Shown in pieces: positions 5,852 through 12,225 of a stretch of 12,225 bases of DNA. Under the pieces are notes generated by a model that worked only from the letters and a program-made list of their open reading frames with translations, was not told the DNA's origin and made no database searches. Source of the stretch: Bacillota bacterium. Its GTDB lineage: Bacteria; Bacillota; Clostridia; Acetivibrionales; DTU013. The stretch is taken from contig JAEYOM010000064.1 in the NCBI GenBank assembly GCA_023411715.1, positions 1 to 12,225 on the forward strand, in the 5' to 3' direction. Position numbers and translations under genes: made by a program. Numbering within the stretch: position 1 is the first letter of the stretch; the number at the start of each line of letters is the position of its first letter.

Positions 5852-6988
5852 TTAAAAATCAGCCAGCCATTCGGGACGGCCCGTTACTCCGGGAATACAC
5901 CTGTAAACAGGTCCGCCAAGGAAAACACCGCCGTTTGAGCAGCCGGAAACGAGATCGTCCGCGCCCTCGCACGCGGTCGTGATATATAATTCCTTCAGGC
6001 CGGTGCCTCCGAACATGACACTTGAAGGTTGTTTGGCCGGCACTTCGACTTCATCGATTATTCTGCCGTCAGGGTCCAGCCTGCGGATACGGGAATCACC
6101 CCAGAAAGCCGACCATATGCAGCCTTCGCTGTCCATTGTCATTCCGTCGGGCGAGCCCATTTCCGGCTCGCCTTTGAAAAACACCGTAGGATTGCCTATA
6201 TCACCAGTGACACTGTCGTATTCATATCTCTTGATTGTTTGAAAAGAGGAATCGGTATGATAGAAATACTTTTCATCAAGCGAAAAGGTCATACCATTGG
6301 AGCAATGCAGGTCTTTCAAAACGGTAACAGGCTTTTTCCCCTTTTCCAGGCGATATAGAGTCCCTCCTGTCATTTCGGGTCTCGTGATAGTGCCCGCAAA
6401 GATCCTTCCCATGGGATCGACAGTGATATCGTTGAACATCTCGTTTTCTGCGAACGGGAAATCAAACAGCAGCTTCAATTTGCGCTTTCCCTCGCCCTTG
6501 CCGGCAGGCAGGTCGCGGCCGGCTGAGGCATTATCGGCCGTGGTGGCATCGCGGCCGGCTGAGACATTGTCGCCGGCAGGCAGGTCGCGGCCGGCTGAGG
6601 CATTATCGGCGGTGGTGGCATCGCGGCCGGCTGAGACATTGTCGCCGGCAAACAGGTCGCGGCCGGCTGCGGTATTATCGGTGGTGGTGGCATCGCGGCC
6701 GGACATATTATCTCCGGCAGGGGAAGCTGCGTTTTCCGCATCGGCTACATCCAACAGGTACACTCCCTTATCAGAGCACAATACGACCCCACCTCTGGGC
6801 GTGAAAGCAAAGCCGCCCACCTGCAGTCCGACCTCCCGGAATATCCTGCTTGTGCCTCCGGCCGGATCATATTCCCATATACGGCGGTTATAGATATCCG
6901 TCCAGTACAGCTTTTTCCGCTGCACATTCCAAACAGGCCCTTCTCCGAGATGACATATTCCGCTGTAAACACATTCTACCTGTGCCAT
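5852..6988 (-). CDS. SMP-30/gluconolactonase-family protein with internal repeat insertion
   Basis: This is a six-bladed beta-propeller of the SMP-30/gluconolactonase/LRE family, whose members hydrolyse sugar lactones to aldonic acids using one divalent metal. By alignment with human SMP-30 the metal ligands are Glu16 (LGEGPVW), Asn231 (CSNGMTFS) and Asp281 (SPDGMTMD), with the substrate Asn186 in FNDITVD; all are present, so the enzyme should be active. The length is 378 residues against about 300 for the family. The excess is a tandem-repeat insert at residues 92-162, between LLDVADAENAA and KLKLLFDFPF, in a loop between blades. The start ATG has AAAGGT 6 bp upstream. It follows the IlvD/Edd-type dehydratase by 118 bp on the same strand, which suggests lactonase and dehydratase act in sequence on an oxidised sugar. 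The particular sugar is not evident. Confidence 0.88.
   Translation of the reverse strand: MAQVECVYSGICHLGEGPVWNVQRKKLYWTDIYNRRIWEYDPAGGTSRIFREVGLQVGGFAFTPRGGVVLCSDKGVYLLDVADAENAASPAGDNMSGRDATTTDNTAAGRDLFAGDNVSAGRDATTADNASAGRDLPAGDNVSAGRDATTADNASAGRDLPAGKGEGKRKLKLLFDFPFAENEMFNDITVDPMGRIFAGTITRPEMTGGTLYRLEKGKKPVTVLKDLHCSNGMTFSLDEKYFYHTDSSFQTIKRYEYDSVTGDIGNPTVFFKGEPEMGSPDGMTMDSEGCIWSAFWGDSRIRRLDPDGRIIDEVEVPAKQPSSVMFGGTGLKELYITTACEGADDLVSGCSNGGVFLGGPVYRCIPGVTGRPEWLADF
6503..6715 (-). repeat. 36-bp tandem repeat inside the lactonase gene
   Basis: Six imperfect 12-codon units alternate between GDNVSAGRDATT-like and ADNASAGRDLPA-like sequences, giving a 72-bp higher-order period. The last two 72-bp copies are essentially identical in protein, while the first unit is one residue shorter and the second more diverged. 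The sequence is rich in Gly, Ala, Asp, Ser and Thr, so it is probably a flexible surface loop. The high G+C (repeated GCGGCCGGC) differs from the flanking gene. Confidence 0.93.
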
Positions 6989-7058
6989 AAACCGACCTTT
7001 CCCAAGCCTTTGACCTATGAGCTTTCCGGTATCGTTACGCGCCTGTGCAGATTATTCA

Positions 7059-7088
7059 TTATGCATAACGTGAACAAACTAATTCACG
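7059..7088. promoter_or_regulatory. Adjacent dyads between dehydratase and lactonase genes
   Basis: A perfect 10-bp palindrome TTATGCATAA (7059-7068) abuts an inverted repeat CGTGAA-N8-TTCACG (7069-7088). They lie 19 bp after the dehydratase stop and about 70 bp before the lactonase start. They could be a regulator site or a processing hairpin. No convincing promoter accompanies them and there is no U-tract, so a terminator is unlikely. Confidence 0.3.
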
Positions 7089-7106
7089 GAACGAGCGGTG
7101 TTGGAT

Positions 7107-8843
7107 CTAGTCCAACCCCGCACCCTTCATAGCAGATGCCGCCCCTTGCGTGTATCGTTTGTAGATTCCCCGTCTGCCGCTCGTATCAGGCGCTTCCCAT
7201 TGCGCCTTCCTGGCTGTGAGCGTTTTTACCACTTCGGCTTCATCAGTTTTAACGCCTTTTATGCCTATAATATTCAATTTCCTGTTTGTAATGTCCATTT
7301 CGATCAGATCGCCGTCCTGTACCAGCGCTATTGGCCCGCCTACCGCGGCTTCCGGCGAAACATGTCCGACGCAGGGCCCTCTTGTAGCGCCTGAGAAACG
7401 CCCATCGGTTATGAGCGCGGTCGAACCGTTCAGACGGCTGTCGCATACTATGGCCTCAGTTGTCATAAGCATCTCGGGCATACCCGAACCTCTTGGGCCT
7501 TCATATCTTATCAGGAGTACGTCGCCGGGCTCTATGGCTCCGTCTACGACAGCTTTATAGCAGGCTTCCTCGCTGTTGAAGGTCCTGGCTTTTCCAACGT
7601 GGTACATCATACTTTCAGGCACAGCCGCATATTTTACGACGGCGCCTTCGGGAGCGAGATTACCTTTGAGAACCGCTATGGAGCCCATCTCTTTAGTCTC
7701 TTCAACAGGCCTTATGACCTGTTCCGGCTCAAGGCAGTAATTTCGGAGATATCCCGCATTTCTTTCGAAATAGCCGCTTTTCTCGAGCTCACTGAGGTTT
7801 TCTCCCAATGTCTTTCCTGTTACAGTCATAACATCAAGGCGGAGATACTCCTTCAGGAGCAGCTGGACTTTGGGTATCCCTCCCGCAAACCAGAAGGCTT
7901 CCGTCGGGTATTTGCCGCTCGGATATATATTACCTATATGCGGTATATTTGTGCCGATCTCGTCGAATAATTCGGGCTTCAGCTCGTAACCCAGTTCCTT
8001 TGCGATCGAGGGCAGGTGGAGCATCGCATTGGTAGAACCTCCGATAGCCGCATGTACCGCTATCGCATTATAAAAAGCATCCGGAGTCAGTATCGAAGCT
8101 GCGGTGATATTCCTTTCAACGAGCATCATGATGGTCCTGCCTGCTTTCCTCGCCAGTGCCGTGATATCCCGCATCGTGGCCGGAGCTACAGCGCTTCCCG
8201 GCAGTGCCAACCCCAGCGCCTCGGCCATGCACTGCATCGTACTGGCGGTTCCGAGGAACTGGCATGCACCGACCGAAGGGCAGCCTGTAAGCTTGTAATC
8301 CATTACCTCACGTTCGGTAATCGCATCCTTCCTCTTCTCCCTCAAAGAGATCTCGCCGGCCTTTATCGAGGTCGACATATCTGGCGCGGGCCGCATGCTT
8401 CCGCCGGGGATGAAGATCGTCGGTATATTGAGCCGTGCCGCCGCCTTCAAATGCGCAGGGATCGACTTGTCGCACGAGGATATCAGGATCATTCCGTCCC
8501 ATGGGATGAAGGAGCCGTGTATTTCAACCATATCGGCTATGGCTTCCCTTGAAGCCAGTACGTAATTCATACCGTCATGGCCCTGGGCACACCCGTCGCA
8601 AATGTCCGTGATATGGTATTGCGCGGGCCTCCCTCCCTTTTCGTATACACCTGTCGAAGCCTGGTCGGTCAGTCCCTGTAGATGGCTGCTCCCCGGATGA
8701 CTATAACCGTAAACGTCATCGATGAGTATCTGTGGCTTTAAAATATCCTCCTCATCCCAGTCCATTCCAAGCTGCAGCGAGTCGAACTGCGCCCAGAGCT
8801 TTCTATCATATTCACTGCACGTTTTACAATTATTCGAAGACAT
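7107..8843 (-). CDS. IlvD/Edd-family dehydratase, probably sugar-acid dehydratase
   Basis: The 578-residue enzyme belongs to the iron-sulfur IlvD/Edd dehydratases, which remove water from 2,3-dihydroxy acids to give 2-keto-3-deoxy acids. Motifs in order are ICDGCAQGHDGM (Cys82, Cys85), SSCDKSIPAHLKAA (Cys124, Lys126), GACQFLGTASTM (Cys194) and, near the C terminus, ITDGRFSGATRGPCVGHVSPEA with the catalytic Ser. The first cluster cysteine of true dihydroxyacid dehydratases (PCNxH) is replaced by SHPGSSHL. Together with the CDG motif this resembles the Edd/YjhG branch more than the branched-chain amino acid enzyme. The start is the ATG at 8843, preceded by a strong AGGAGGGG; the frame is open 19 codons further but without support. 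It is the first gene of a likely operon with the SMP-30-type lactonase, fitting aldonate dehydration. The exact substrate (xylonate, arabinonate, gluconate or other) is unresolved. Confidence 0.9.
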   Translation of the reverse strand: MSSNNCKTCSEYDRKLWAQFDSLQLGMDWDEEDILKPQILIDDVYGYSHPGSSHLQGLTDQASTGVYEKGGRPAQYHITDICDGCAQGHDGMNYVLASREAIADMVEIHGSFIPWDGMILISSCDKSIPAHLKAAARLNIPTIFIPGGSMRPAPDMSTSIKAGEISLREKRKDAITEREVMDYKLTGCPSVGACQFLGTASTMQCMAEALGLALPGSAVAPATMRDITALARKAGRTIMMLVERNITAASILTPDAFYNAIAVHAAIGGSTNAMLHLPSIAKELGYELKPELFDEIGTNIPHIGNIYPSGKYPTEAFWFAGGIPKVQLLLKEYLRLDVMTVTGKTLGENLSELEKSGYFERNAGYLRNYCLEPEQVIRPVEETKEMGSIAVLKGNLAPEGAVVKYAAVPESMMYHVGKARTFNSEEACYKAVVDGAIEPGDVLLIRYEGPRGSGMPEMLMTTEAIVCDSRLNGSTALITDGRFSGATRGPCVGHVSPEAAVGGPIALVQDGDLIEMDITNRKLNIIGIKGVKTDEAEVVKTLTARKAQWEAPDTSGRRGIYKRYTQGAASAMKGAGLD

Positions 8844-8944
8844 AATGACCCCTCCTGTCAACATGTGATCCGGCCCGTATCGGGAAGACCTGCTTTCCAA
8901 ACCATAGCATGATATGCAAGACGGTCGTTCCTATGTTGTCTATA

Positions 8945-8960
8945 CATGTTTTTACACATG
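8945..8960. promoter_or_regulatory. Inverted repeat, candidate operator of the dehydratase operon
   Basis: CATGT-N6-ACATG lies 8-23 bp downstream of the predicted transcription start of the dehydratase gene, a position where a repressor would block it. Flanking TGTCTATACATG resembles GntR-type half sites, but the resemblance is loose. Confidence 0.35.
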
Positions 8961-8974
8961 CTTCTCATTGCTCT

Positions 8975-9003
8975 ATTTTACCAGAGCTATAGCCACAATT
9001 CAA
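8975..9003 (-). promoter_or_regulatory. Predicted promoter of the dehydratase-lactonase operon
   Basis: On the minus strand TTGAAT (complement of 8998-9003) is followed by a 17-bp spacer and TAAAAT (complement of 8975-8980), with a TG two bases before the -10 (extended -10, TGGTAAAAT). Transcription would start near 8968, giving a leader of about 125 nt. Confidence 0.55.
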
Positions 9004-9019
9004 AGGAAAGTAGTTCATT

Positions 9020-9061
9020 AACAGGTTTTGTTATGACCCGAACCGGTTTTATTATTACCCG
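9020..9061. repeat. 21-bp direct repeat (two copies), candidate activator site
   Basis: Two head-to-tail 21-bp copies at 9020-9040 and 9041-9061 match at 18 of 21 positions; each runs AAC(A/C)GGTTTT(G/A)TTAT(G/T)ACCCG. They lie 17 bp upstream of the dehydratase -35 box, at about -52 to -93 from its predicted start. A 21-bp period is two helical turns, so both copies face the same side, as in AraC-family direct-repeat sites. Confidence 0.7.
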
Positions 9062-9129
9062 TATTTAAATTCAATAAAAGTTTGGATAAATTTTCCGAAA
9101 TTATTGTTAAAATTTTATCGAATTTATTA

Positions 9130-9158
9130 ATGACAAATTTCCAGTCCTCATTTATAAT
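9130..9158 (+). promoter_or_regulatory. Promoter of the [FeFe]-hydrogenase gene
   Basis: ATGACA (9130-9135, 5 of 6 to consensus) and a perfect TATAAT (9153-9158) are separated by exactly 17 bp. Upstream, 9062-9129 is strongly A/T-rich with phased A and T tracts, like an UP element. The start would be near 9165, about 95 nt before the ATG. Confidence 0.72.
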
Positions 9159-9186
9159 TTATATGTAGTATGCCGATTCCGGGTCC

Positions 9187-9214
9187 GGTTGGCTCAGGCG
9201 TGTCGCCGCCAACC
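9187..9214 (+). ncRNA. Bulged hairpin in the 5' leader of the hydrogenase mRNA
   Basis: GGTTGGC (9187-9193) pairs with GCCAACC (9208-9214), and GGCG (9197-9200) pairs with CGCC (9204-9207) around a TGT loop. The result is an 11-bp stem with a single 3-nt bulge (TCA) on the 5' side. There is no U-tract, so it is not a terminator. It lies about 45 nt before the start codon and could be a regulatory or stabilising leader element. I recognise no known riboswitch class. Confidence 0.45.
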
Positions 9215-9259
9215 TGTGAATACCCCGTAAAACATTCATATTGATAGCGAGGAATGCAG

Positions 9260-12225
9260 ATGAAAACTATTACAGACAAAAAGCGAATCAAGGTCACCGT
9301 TAATGGACGCGAAACCGAAGTGTATGATAATCTGACTATACTTCAGGCATTGCTGCAGGAAGGGATTCATATACCCCATCTCTGCTATGATATAAGGTTG
9401 GATCGTTCCAATGGCAACTGCGGACTATGTGTCGTCGAAGTAGGAGAAGAGGATAGCAAGCGTGATGTAAAGGCGTGCCAGACACCTGTCAGGGAAGGCA
9501 TGGTGATCTGTACAAACAGCCCGAAGCTTGAAAACTACAGGAAAGTGCGTCTCGAACAGCTGCTTTCGGATCATAACGCCGACTGCGTAGCTCCCTGCGT
9601 AATGACCTGTCCTGCCAACATCGACATCCAATCCTACCTGCGCCATGTCGGAAACGGCAATTTTGAGGCAGCCTTGCGGGTCATAAAGGACAGCAACCCA
9701 TTCCCGGTGGTTTGCGGCCGTGTCTGCCCGCATCCTTGTGAGGCAAAATGTCGCCGCAATCTTGTTGATTCGCCGGTAGCGATCAATCACATCAAGCGCT
9801 TTACAGCCGACTGGGATATTTCGCGTGAACAGCCGTGGATGCCAGAAAAGAGTTCTGCCACAGGCAAGAGGATCGCTATAGTCGGAGCGGGGCCTTCGGG
9901 GCTTGCCGCCGCATACTACAGCGCGATCAAGGGACATGATGTTACCGTCTTCGAACGCCAGCCGAAAGCCGGAGGAATGATGCGTTACGGCATTCCGGAA
10001 TACCGTCTGCCCAAGGCGACGCTTGACAAGGAAATAGATATAATACAAAAACTCGGAGTAAAGATAATGACGGGCAAAGCTCTCGGAACCCATATCAGTC
10101 TCGAAGACCTGCACAGGGATTTCGATTCGGTTTACCTTGCCATAGGCTCCTGGCGTGCGACCCCGATGCATATCGAGGGAGAGAATACCGAAGGCGTCTG
10201 GCTCGGCATACAGTACCTCGAGCAGGTGACAAAGAATATTAATATAAACCTCGGAAACACCGTAGTCGTCATAGGCGGAGGAAATACAGCCATAGACTGC
10301 GCCCGCACAGCCCTGCGCAAGGGTGCCAAATCAGTCAAGCTCGTTTATCGCCGTACGCGCGAAGAGATGCCCGCAGAACCGTACGAAGTCGAGGAAGCGC
10401 TGCATGAAGGAGTCGAAATGCTGTTCCTGATGGCTCCGACTAAAATATATGTTGAAAACGGCGTCAAGAAACTCAGCTGCATCAGGATGACGCTCGGCGA
10501 ACCCGACCGTTCGGGCCGCCGCCGGCCTGTGCCGATCGAGGGCAGCGAAACCGATATCGAAGCCGATACGATCATAGGCGCCATCGGGCAGAGCACCAAT
10601 ACGCAGTTCCTGTACAACGACCTGCCGGTCAAGCTCAATAAATGGGGAGATATAGAGATAAACGGGAAAACCTCTCAGACATCAGAGATCAAGGTATTTT
10701 CCGGAGGAGATTGTGTCACCGGACCTGCTACCGTCATACAGGCTGTCGGTGCGGGACGCCATGCTGCTGAAGCGATGGACAGCTTCCTGATGCGCGGTTA
10801 CGTCAAGGAGCAAACTACGGACTACAGCTGCAGCCGCGGTACCCTTGAAGATCTTCCAAGATGGGAGTTCGAGGAAATGCCGCAGCTTACGCGTGCGCAG
10901 ATGCCCTCCATTTCAATAGATGAACGCAGAAACAATTTTAATGAGGTTGAGCTCGGACTCACAGAGGAGACGGCCAGAGCTGAAGCCCGCCGCTGCCTGA
11001 AATGCGGATGTACCGAGCGTTTTACCTGCGACCTGAGAAAGGAAGCCAGCGCGCACAATATTGAATTCAAGGCGCCGATACATGAAAGGCCTTATGTACC
11101 GATAGTGGACGATCACCCATTCATAATGCGCGACCATAACAAGTGTATTTCCTGCGGTCGTTGTATAGCAGCCTGCGCTGAGATAGAAGGGCCCGACATA
11201 CTGGCCTTCTATATGAAGAACGGGCGTCAGCTCGTCGGAACAAAAAGCGGGCTTCCGCTGCAGGAAACAGACTGCGTAAGCTGCGGGCAGTGCGTGAATG
11301 CATGCCCATGCGGCGCGCTCGATTTCCGTCGTGAACGCGGAAAGGTATTCAGGGCTATAAATGATCCGGCAAAGACCGTAGTCGGTTTCGTGGCTCCGGC
11401 CGTCAGAAGCCTTATTGTAAAGACCTTCGGAATTTCACTTGACGATGCGTCGCCGTTCATGGCGGGGCTGCTTAAAAAGCTGGGCTTCGACAAGGCGTTC
11501 GATTTCACGTTCGCAGCGGATCTTACGATCGTCGAGGAAACTACTGAGTTCCTGAAAAGAATAGAAAACAACGGCGTGATGCCCCAGTTTACCTCCTGCT
11601 GCCCCGGCTGGGTCAATTTCGTGGAGAAGCGTTATCCCGAACTGATCCCGCATCTTTCGAGCTGCAAGTCTCCTCAGCAGATGATGGGAACGACCGTAAA
11701 GAATCATTACGCAAAGCTCGCAGATATAGACAGGAAGGATTTGTATGTCGTTTCGATCGTGCCGTGCCTTGCCAAGAAATATGAAGCCGCGCGGCCTGAA
11801 TTTGCCGTCGACGGCAACCGCGACGTGGATGCGGTACTTACGACGAGCGAATTGTTTGAAATGATGAAGCTTGCAAATATAGAAGCTTCACAGGTAGAGC
11901 CGCAGGAATTCGACACCCCGTACAAGCAGGTTTCCGGCGCAGGCATACTTTTCGGCGCATCGGGCGGCGTTGCTGAAGCGTCGCTCCGTATGGCAGTCGA
12001 AAAGCTTACCGGCAAAGTGCTGGAAAATCCACTCGAATTCGAGGAGATACGTGGGTTTGAGGGAGTAAAGGAATCCACGGTCGACGCTGACGGCACAAAG
12101 GTGCGTGTTGCGGTAATCAGCGGTTTGAACAATGCCGAACCCATAATAGAGAAGATCATACAGGGAGTCGACGTCGGTTACGACCTCATAGAGGTCATGG
12201 CCTGCCCCGGAGGCTGCATCTGCGG
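9260..12225 (+). CDS. Fused NAD(P)-linked [FeFe]-hydrogenase, group A2-like (3' end outside window)
   Basis: One uninterrupted frame of 988 codons runs off the window. Domain order: plant-type [2Fe-2S] ferredoxin (Cys42, 54, 57, 73); a GltD-like module with N-terminal cluster cysteines (109, 113, 117, 152, 156, 160, 164), FAD motif GAGPSG at 209-214, NAD(P) motif GGGNTA at 339-344 and second FAD motif SGGDCVTGPA near 481-490; CLKCGC at 579-584; a ferredoxin pair (Cys629, 632, 635, 639 and 672, 675, 678, 682); and the H-cluster domain with TSCCPGW (778-784), PCLAKKYEAARPE (835-847) and EVMACPGGC (979-986). H-cluster ligands Cys781, 836, 982 and 986 and the proton-relay Cys780 are all there, so it should be catalytic. 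It would couple H2 oxidation or evolution to NAD(P)(H), in the cytosol (no Tat or Sec signal). The ATG follows GAGGA by 6-7 bp. Whether NADPH or NADH is used is undecided; YRRTREEMPA resembles NADPH-using GltD. Confidence 0.93.
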   Translation, partial: MKTITDKKRIKVTVNGRETEVYDNLTILQALLQEGIHIPHLCYDIRLDRSNGNCGLCVVEVGEEDSKRDVKACQTPVREGMVICTNSPKLENYRKVRLEQLLSDHNADCVAPCVMTCPANIDIQSYLRHVGNGNFEAALRVIKDSNPFPVVCGRVCPHPCEAKCRRNLVDSPVAINHIKRFTADWDISREQPWMPEKSSATGKRIAIVGAGPSGLAAAYYSAIKGHDVTVFERQPKAGGMMRYGIPEYRLPKATLDKEIDIIQKLGVKIMTGKALGTHISLEDLHRDFDSVYLAIGSWRATPMHIEGENTEGVWLGIQYLEQVTKNININLGNTVVVIGGGNTAIDCARTALRKGAKSVKLVYRRTREEMPAEPYEVEEALHEGVEMLFLMAPTKIYVENGVKKLSCIRMTLGEPDRSGRRRPVPIEGSETDIEADTIIGAIGQSTNTQFLYNDLPVKLNKWGDIEINGKTSQTSEIKVFSGGDCVTGPATVIQAVGAGRHAAEAMDSFLMRGYVKEQTTDYSCSRGTLEDLPRWEFEEMPQLTRAQMPSISIDERRNNFNEVELGLTEETARAEARRCLKCGCTERFTCDLRKEASAHNIEFKAPIHERPYVPIVDDHPFIMRDHNKCISCGRCIAACAEIEGPDILAFYMKNGRQLVGTKSGLPLQETDCVSCGQCVNACPCGALDFRRERGKVFRAINDPAKTVVGFVAPAVRSLIVKTFGISLDDASPFMAGLLKKLGFDKAFDFTFAADLTIVEETTEFLKRIENNGVMPQFTSCCPGWVNFVEKRYPELIPHLSSCKSPQQMMGTTVKNHYAKLADIDRKDLYVVSIVPCLAKKYEAARPEFAVDGNRDVDAVLTTSELFEMMKLANIEASQVEPQEFDTPYKQVSGAGILFGASGGVAEASLRMAVEKLTGKVLENPLEFEEIRGFEGVKESTVDADGTKVRVAVISGLNNAEPIIEKIIQGVDVGYDLIEVMACPGGCIC

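Noticed and set aside
6297..6893. Plus-strand open frame of about 198 codons opposite the lactonase gene
   Set aside because: It lies opposite a well-conserved lactonase; its openness comes from the G+C-rich tandem repeat, which lacks stops in several frames, and it has no ribosome binding site or recognisable domain.
7107..8843. Branched-chain amino acid dihydroxyacid dehydratase (ilvD)
   Set aside because: The PCNxH cysteine motif is missing, the neighbour is a sugar lactonase, and no other ilv or leu gene is present.
8844..8900. Nineteen extra codons upstream of the dehydratase ATG
   Set aside because: A strong AGGAGGGG sits directly before the ATG at 8843, and the extra residues do not resemble the start of IlvD/Edd proteins.
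9425..10171. Minus-strand open frame of about 248 codons inside the hydrogenase gene
   Set aside because: It is antisense to the conserved ferredoxin/GltD-like region with all cysteines and the FAD motif; its own protein shows no family motif.
9260..11000. Stand-alone glutamate synthase small subunit (gltD)
   Set aside because: The frame continues without a stop into ferredoxin and [FeFe]-hydrogenase domains, and it starts with a [2Fe-2S] domain that GltD lacks.

Overview
The window (about 49% G+C by eye) looks like chromosome of an anaerobic Firmicute of the class Clostridia. The evidence is strong AGGAGG-type ribosome binding sites, sigma-A-like promoters, Gram-positive LexA (SOS) boxes, a BceB-like ABC permease and a large modular [FeFe]-hydrogenase. 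No phage, transposase gene, CRISPR array, rRNA or tRNA was seen.

Layout, left to right. The window opens inside a BceB/FtsX-type permease (+, 5' end missing). Convergent to it is a tocopherol-cyclase-family protein gene (-). That gene diverges from a zinc-ribbon + AIM24/TIGR00266 gene (+), and the two appear to use overlapping, face-to-face promoters. After the AIM24 gene come a strong terminator, two LexA-box-like dyads and a 68-aa zinc-ribbon gene (+). A convergent two-gene operon follows on the minus strand: a TetR regulator and a metallo-beta-lactamase-fold hydrolase joined by an ATGA overlap, with a palindromic operator at the promoter. The region 5549-5851 holds that promoter, a hairpin and a 9-bp minisatellite.

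The right half has two divergent units. On the minus strand an IlvD/Edd-family dehydratase is followed by an SMP-30/gluconolactonase-family protein. Lactonase plus sugar-acid dehydratase are consecutive steps of non-phosphorylative (Weimberg/Dahms/Entner-Doudoroff-like) sugar oxidation; the dehydrogenase and the later enzymes are not in the window. The lactonase carries an unusual repeat insertion of about 71 residues. On the plus strand, from its own near-consensus promoter, runs one very long open frame (988 codons, cut by the window end). It fuses a [2Fe-2S] domain, a GltD-like FAD/NAD(P) oxidoreductase, a two-cluster ferredoxin domain and the [FeFe]-hydrogenase H-cluster domain. This matches the 'glutamate synthase-linked' group A2 [FeFe]-hydrogenases, whose role is still unsettled.

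The most rewarding items are the fused hydrogenase with its structured 5' leader, the repeat-invaded lactonase with an in-frame but stop-separated (Asp-Lys-x)n tract behind it, the paired LexA boxes before an unknown zinc-ribbon protein, and a 21-bp direct repeat resembling an AraC-type site upstream of the dehydratase.
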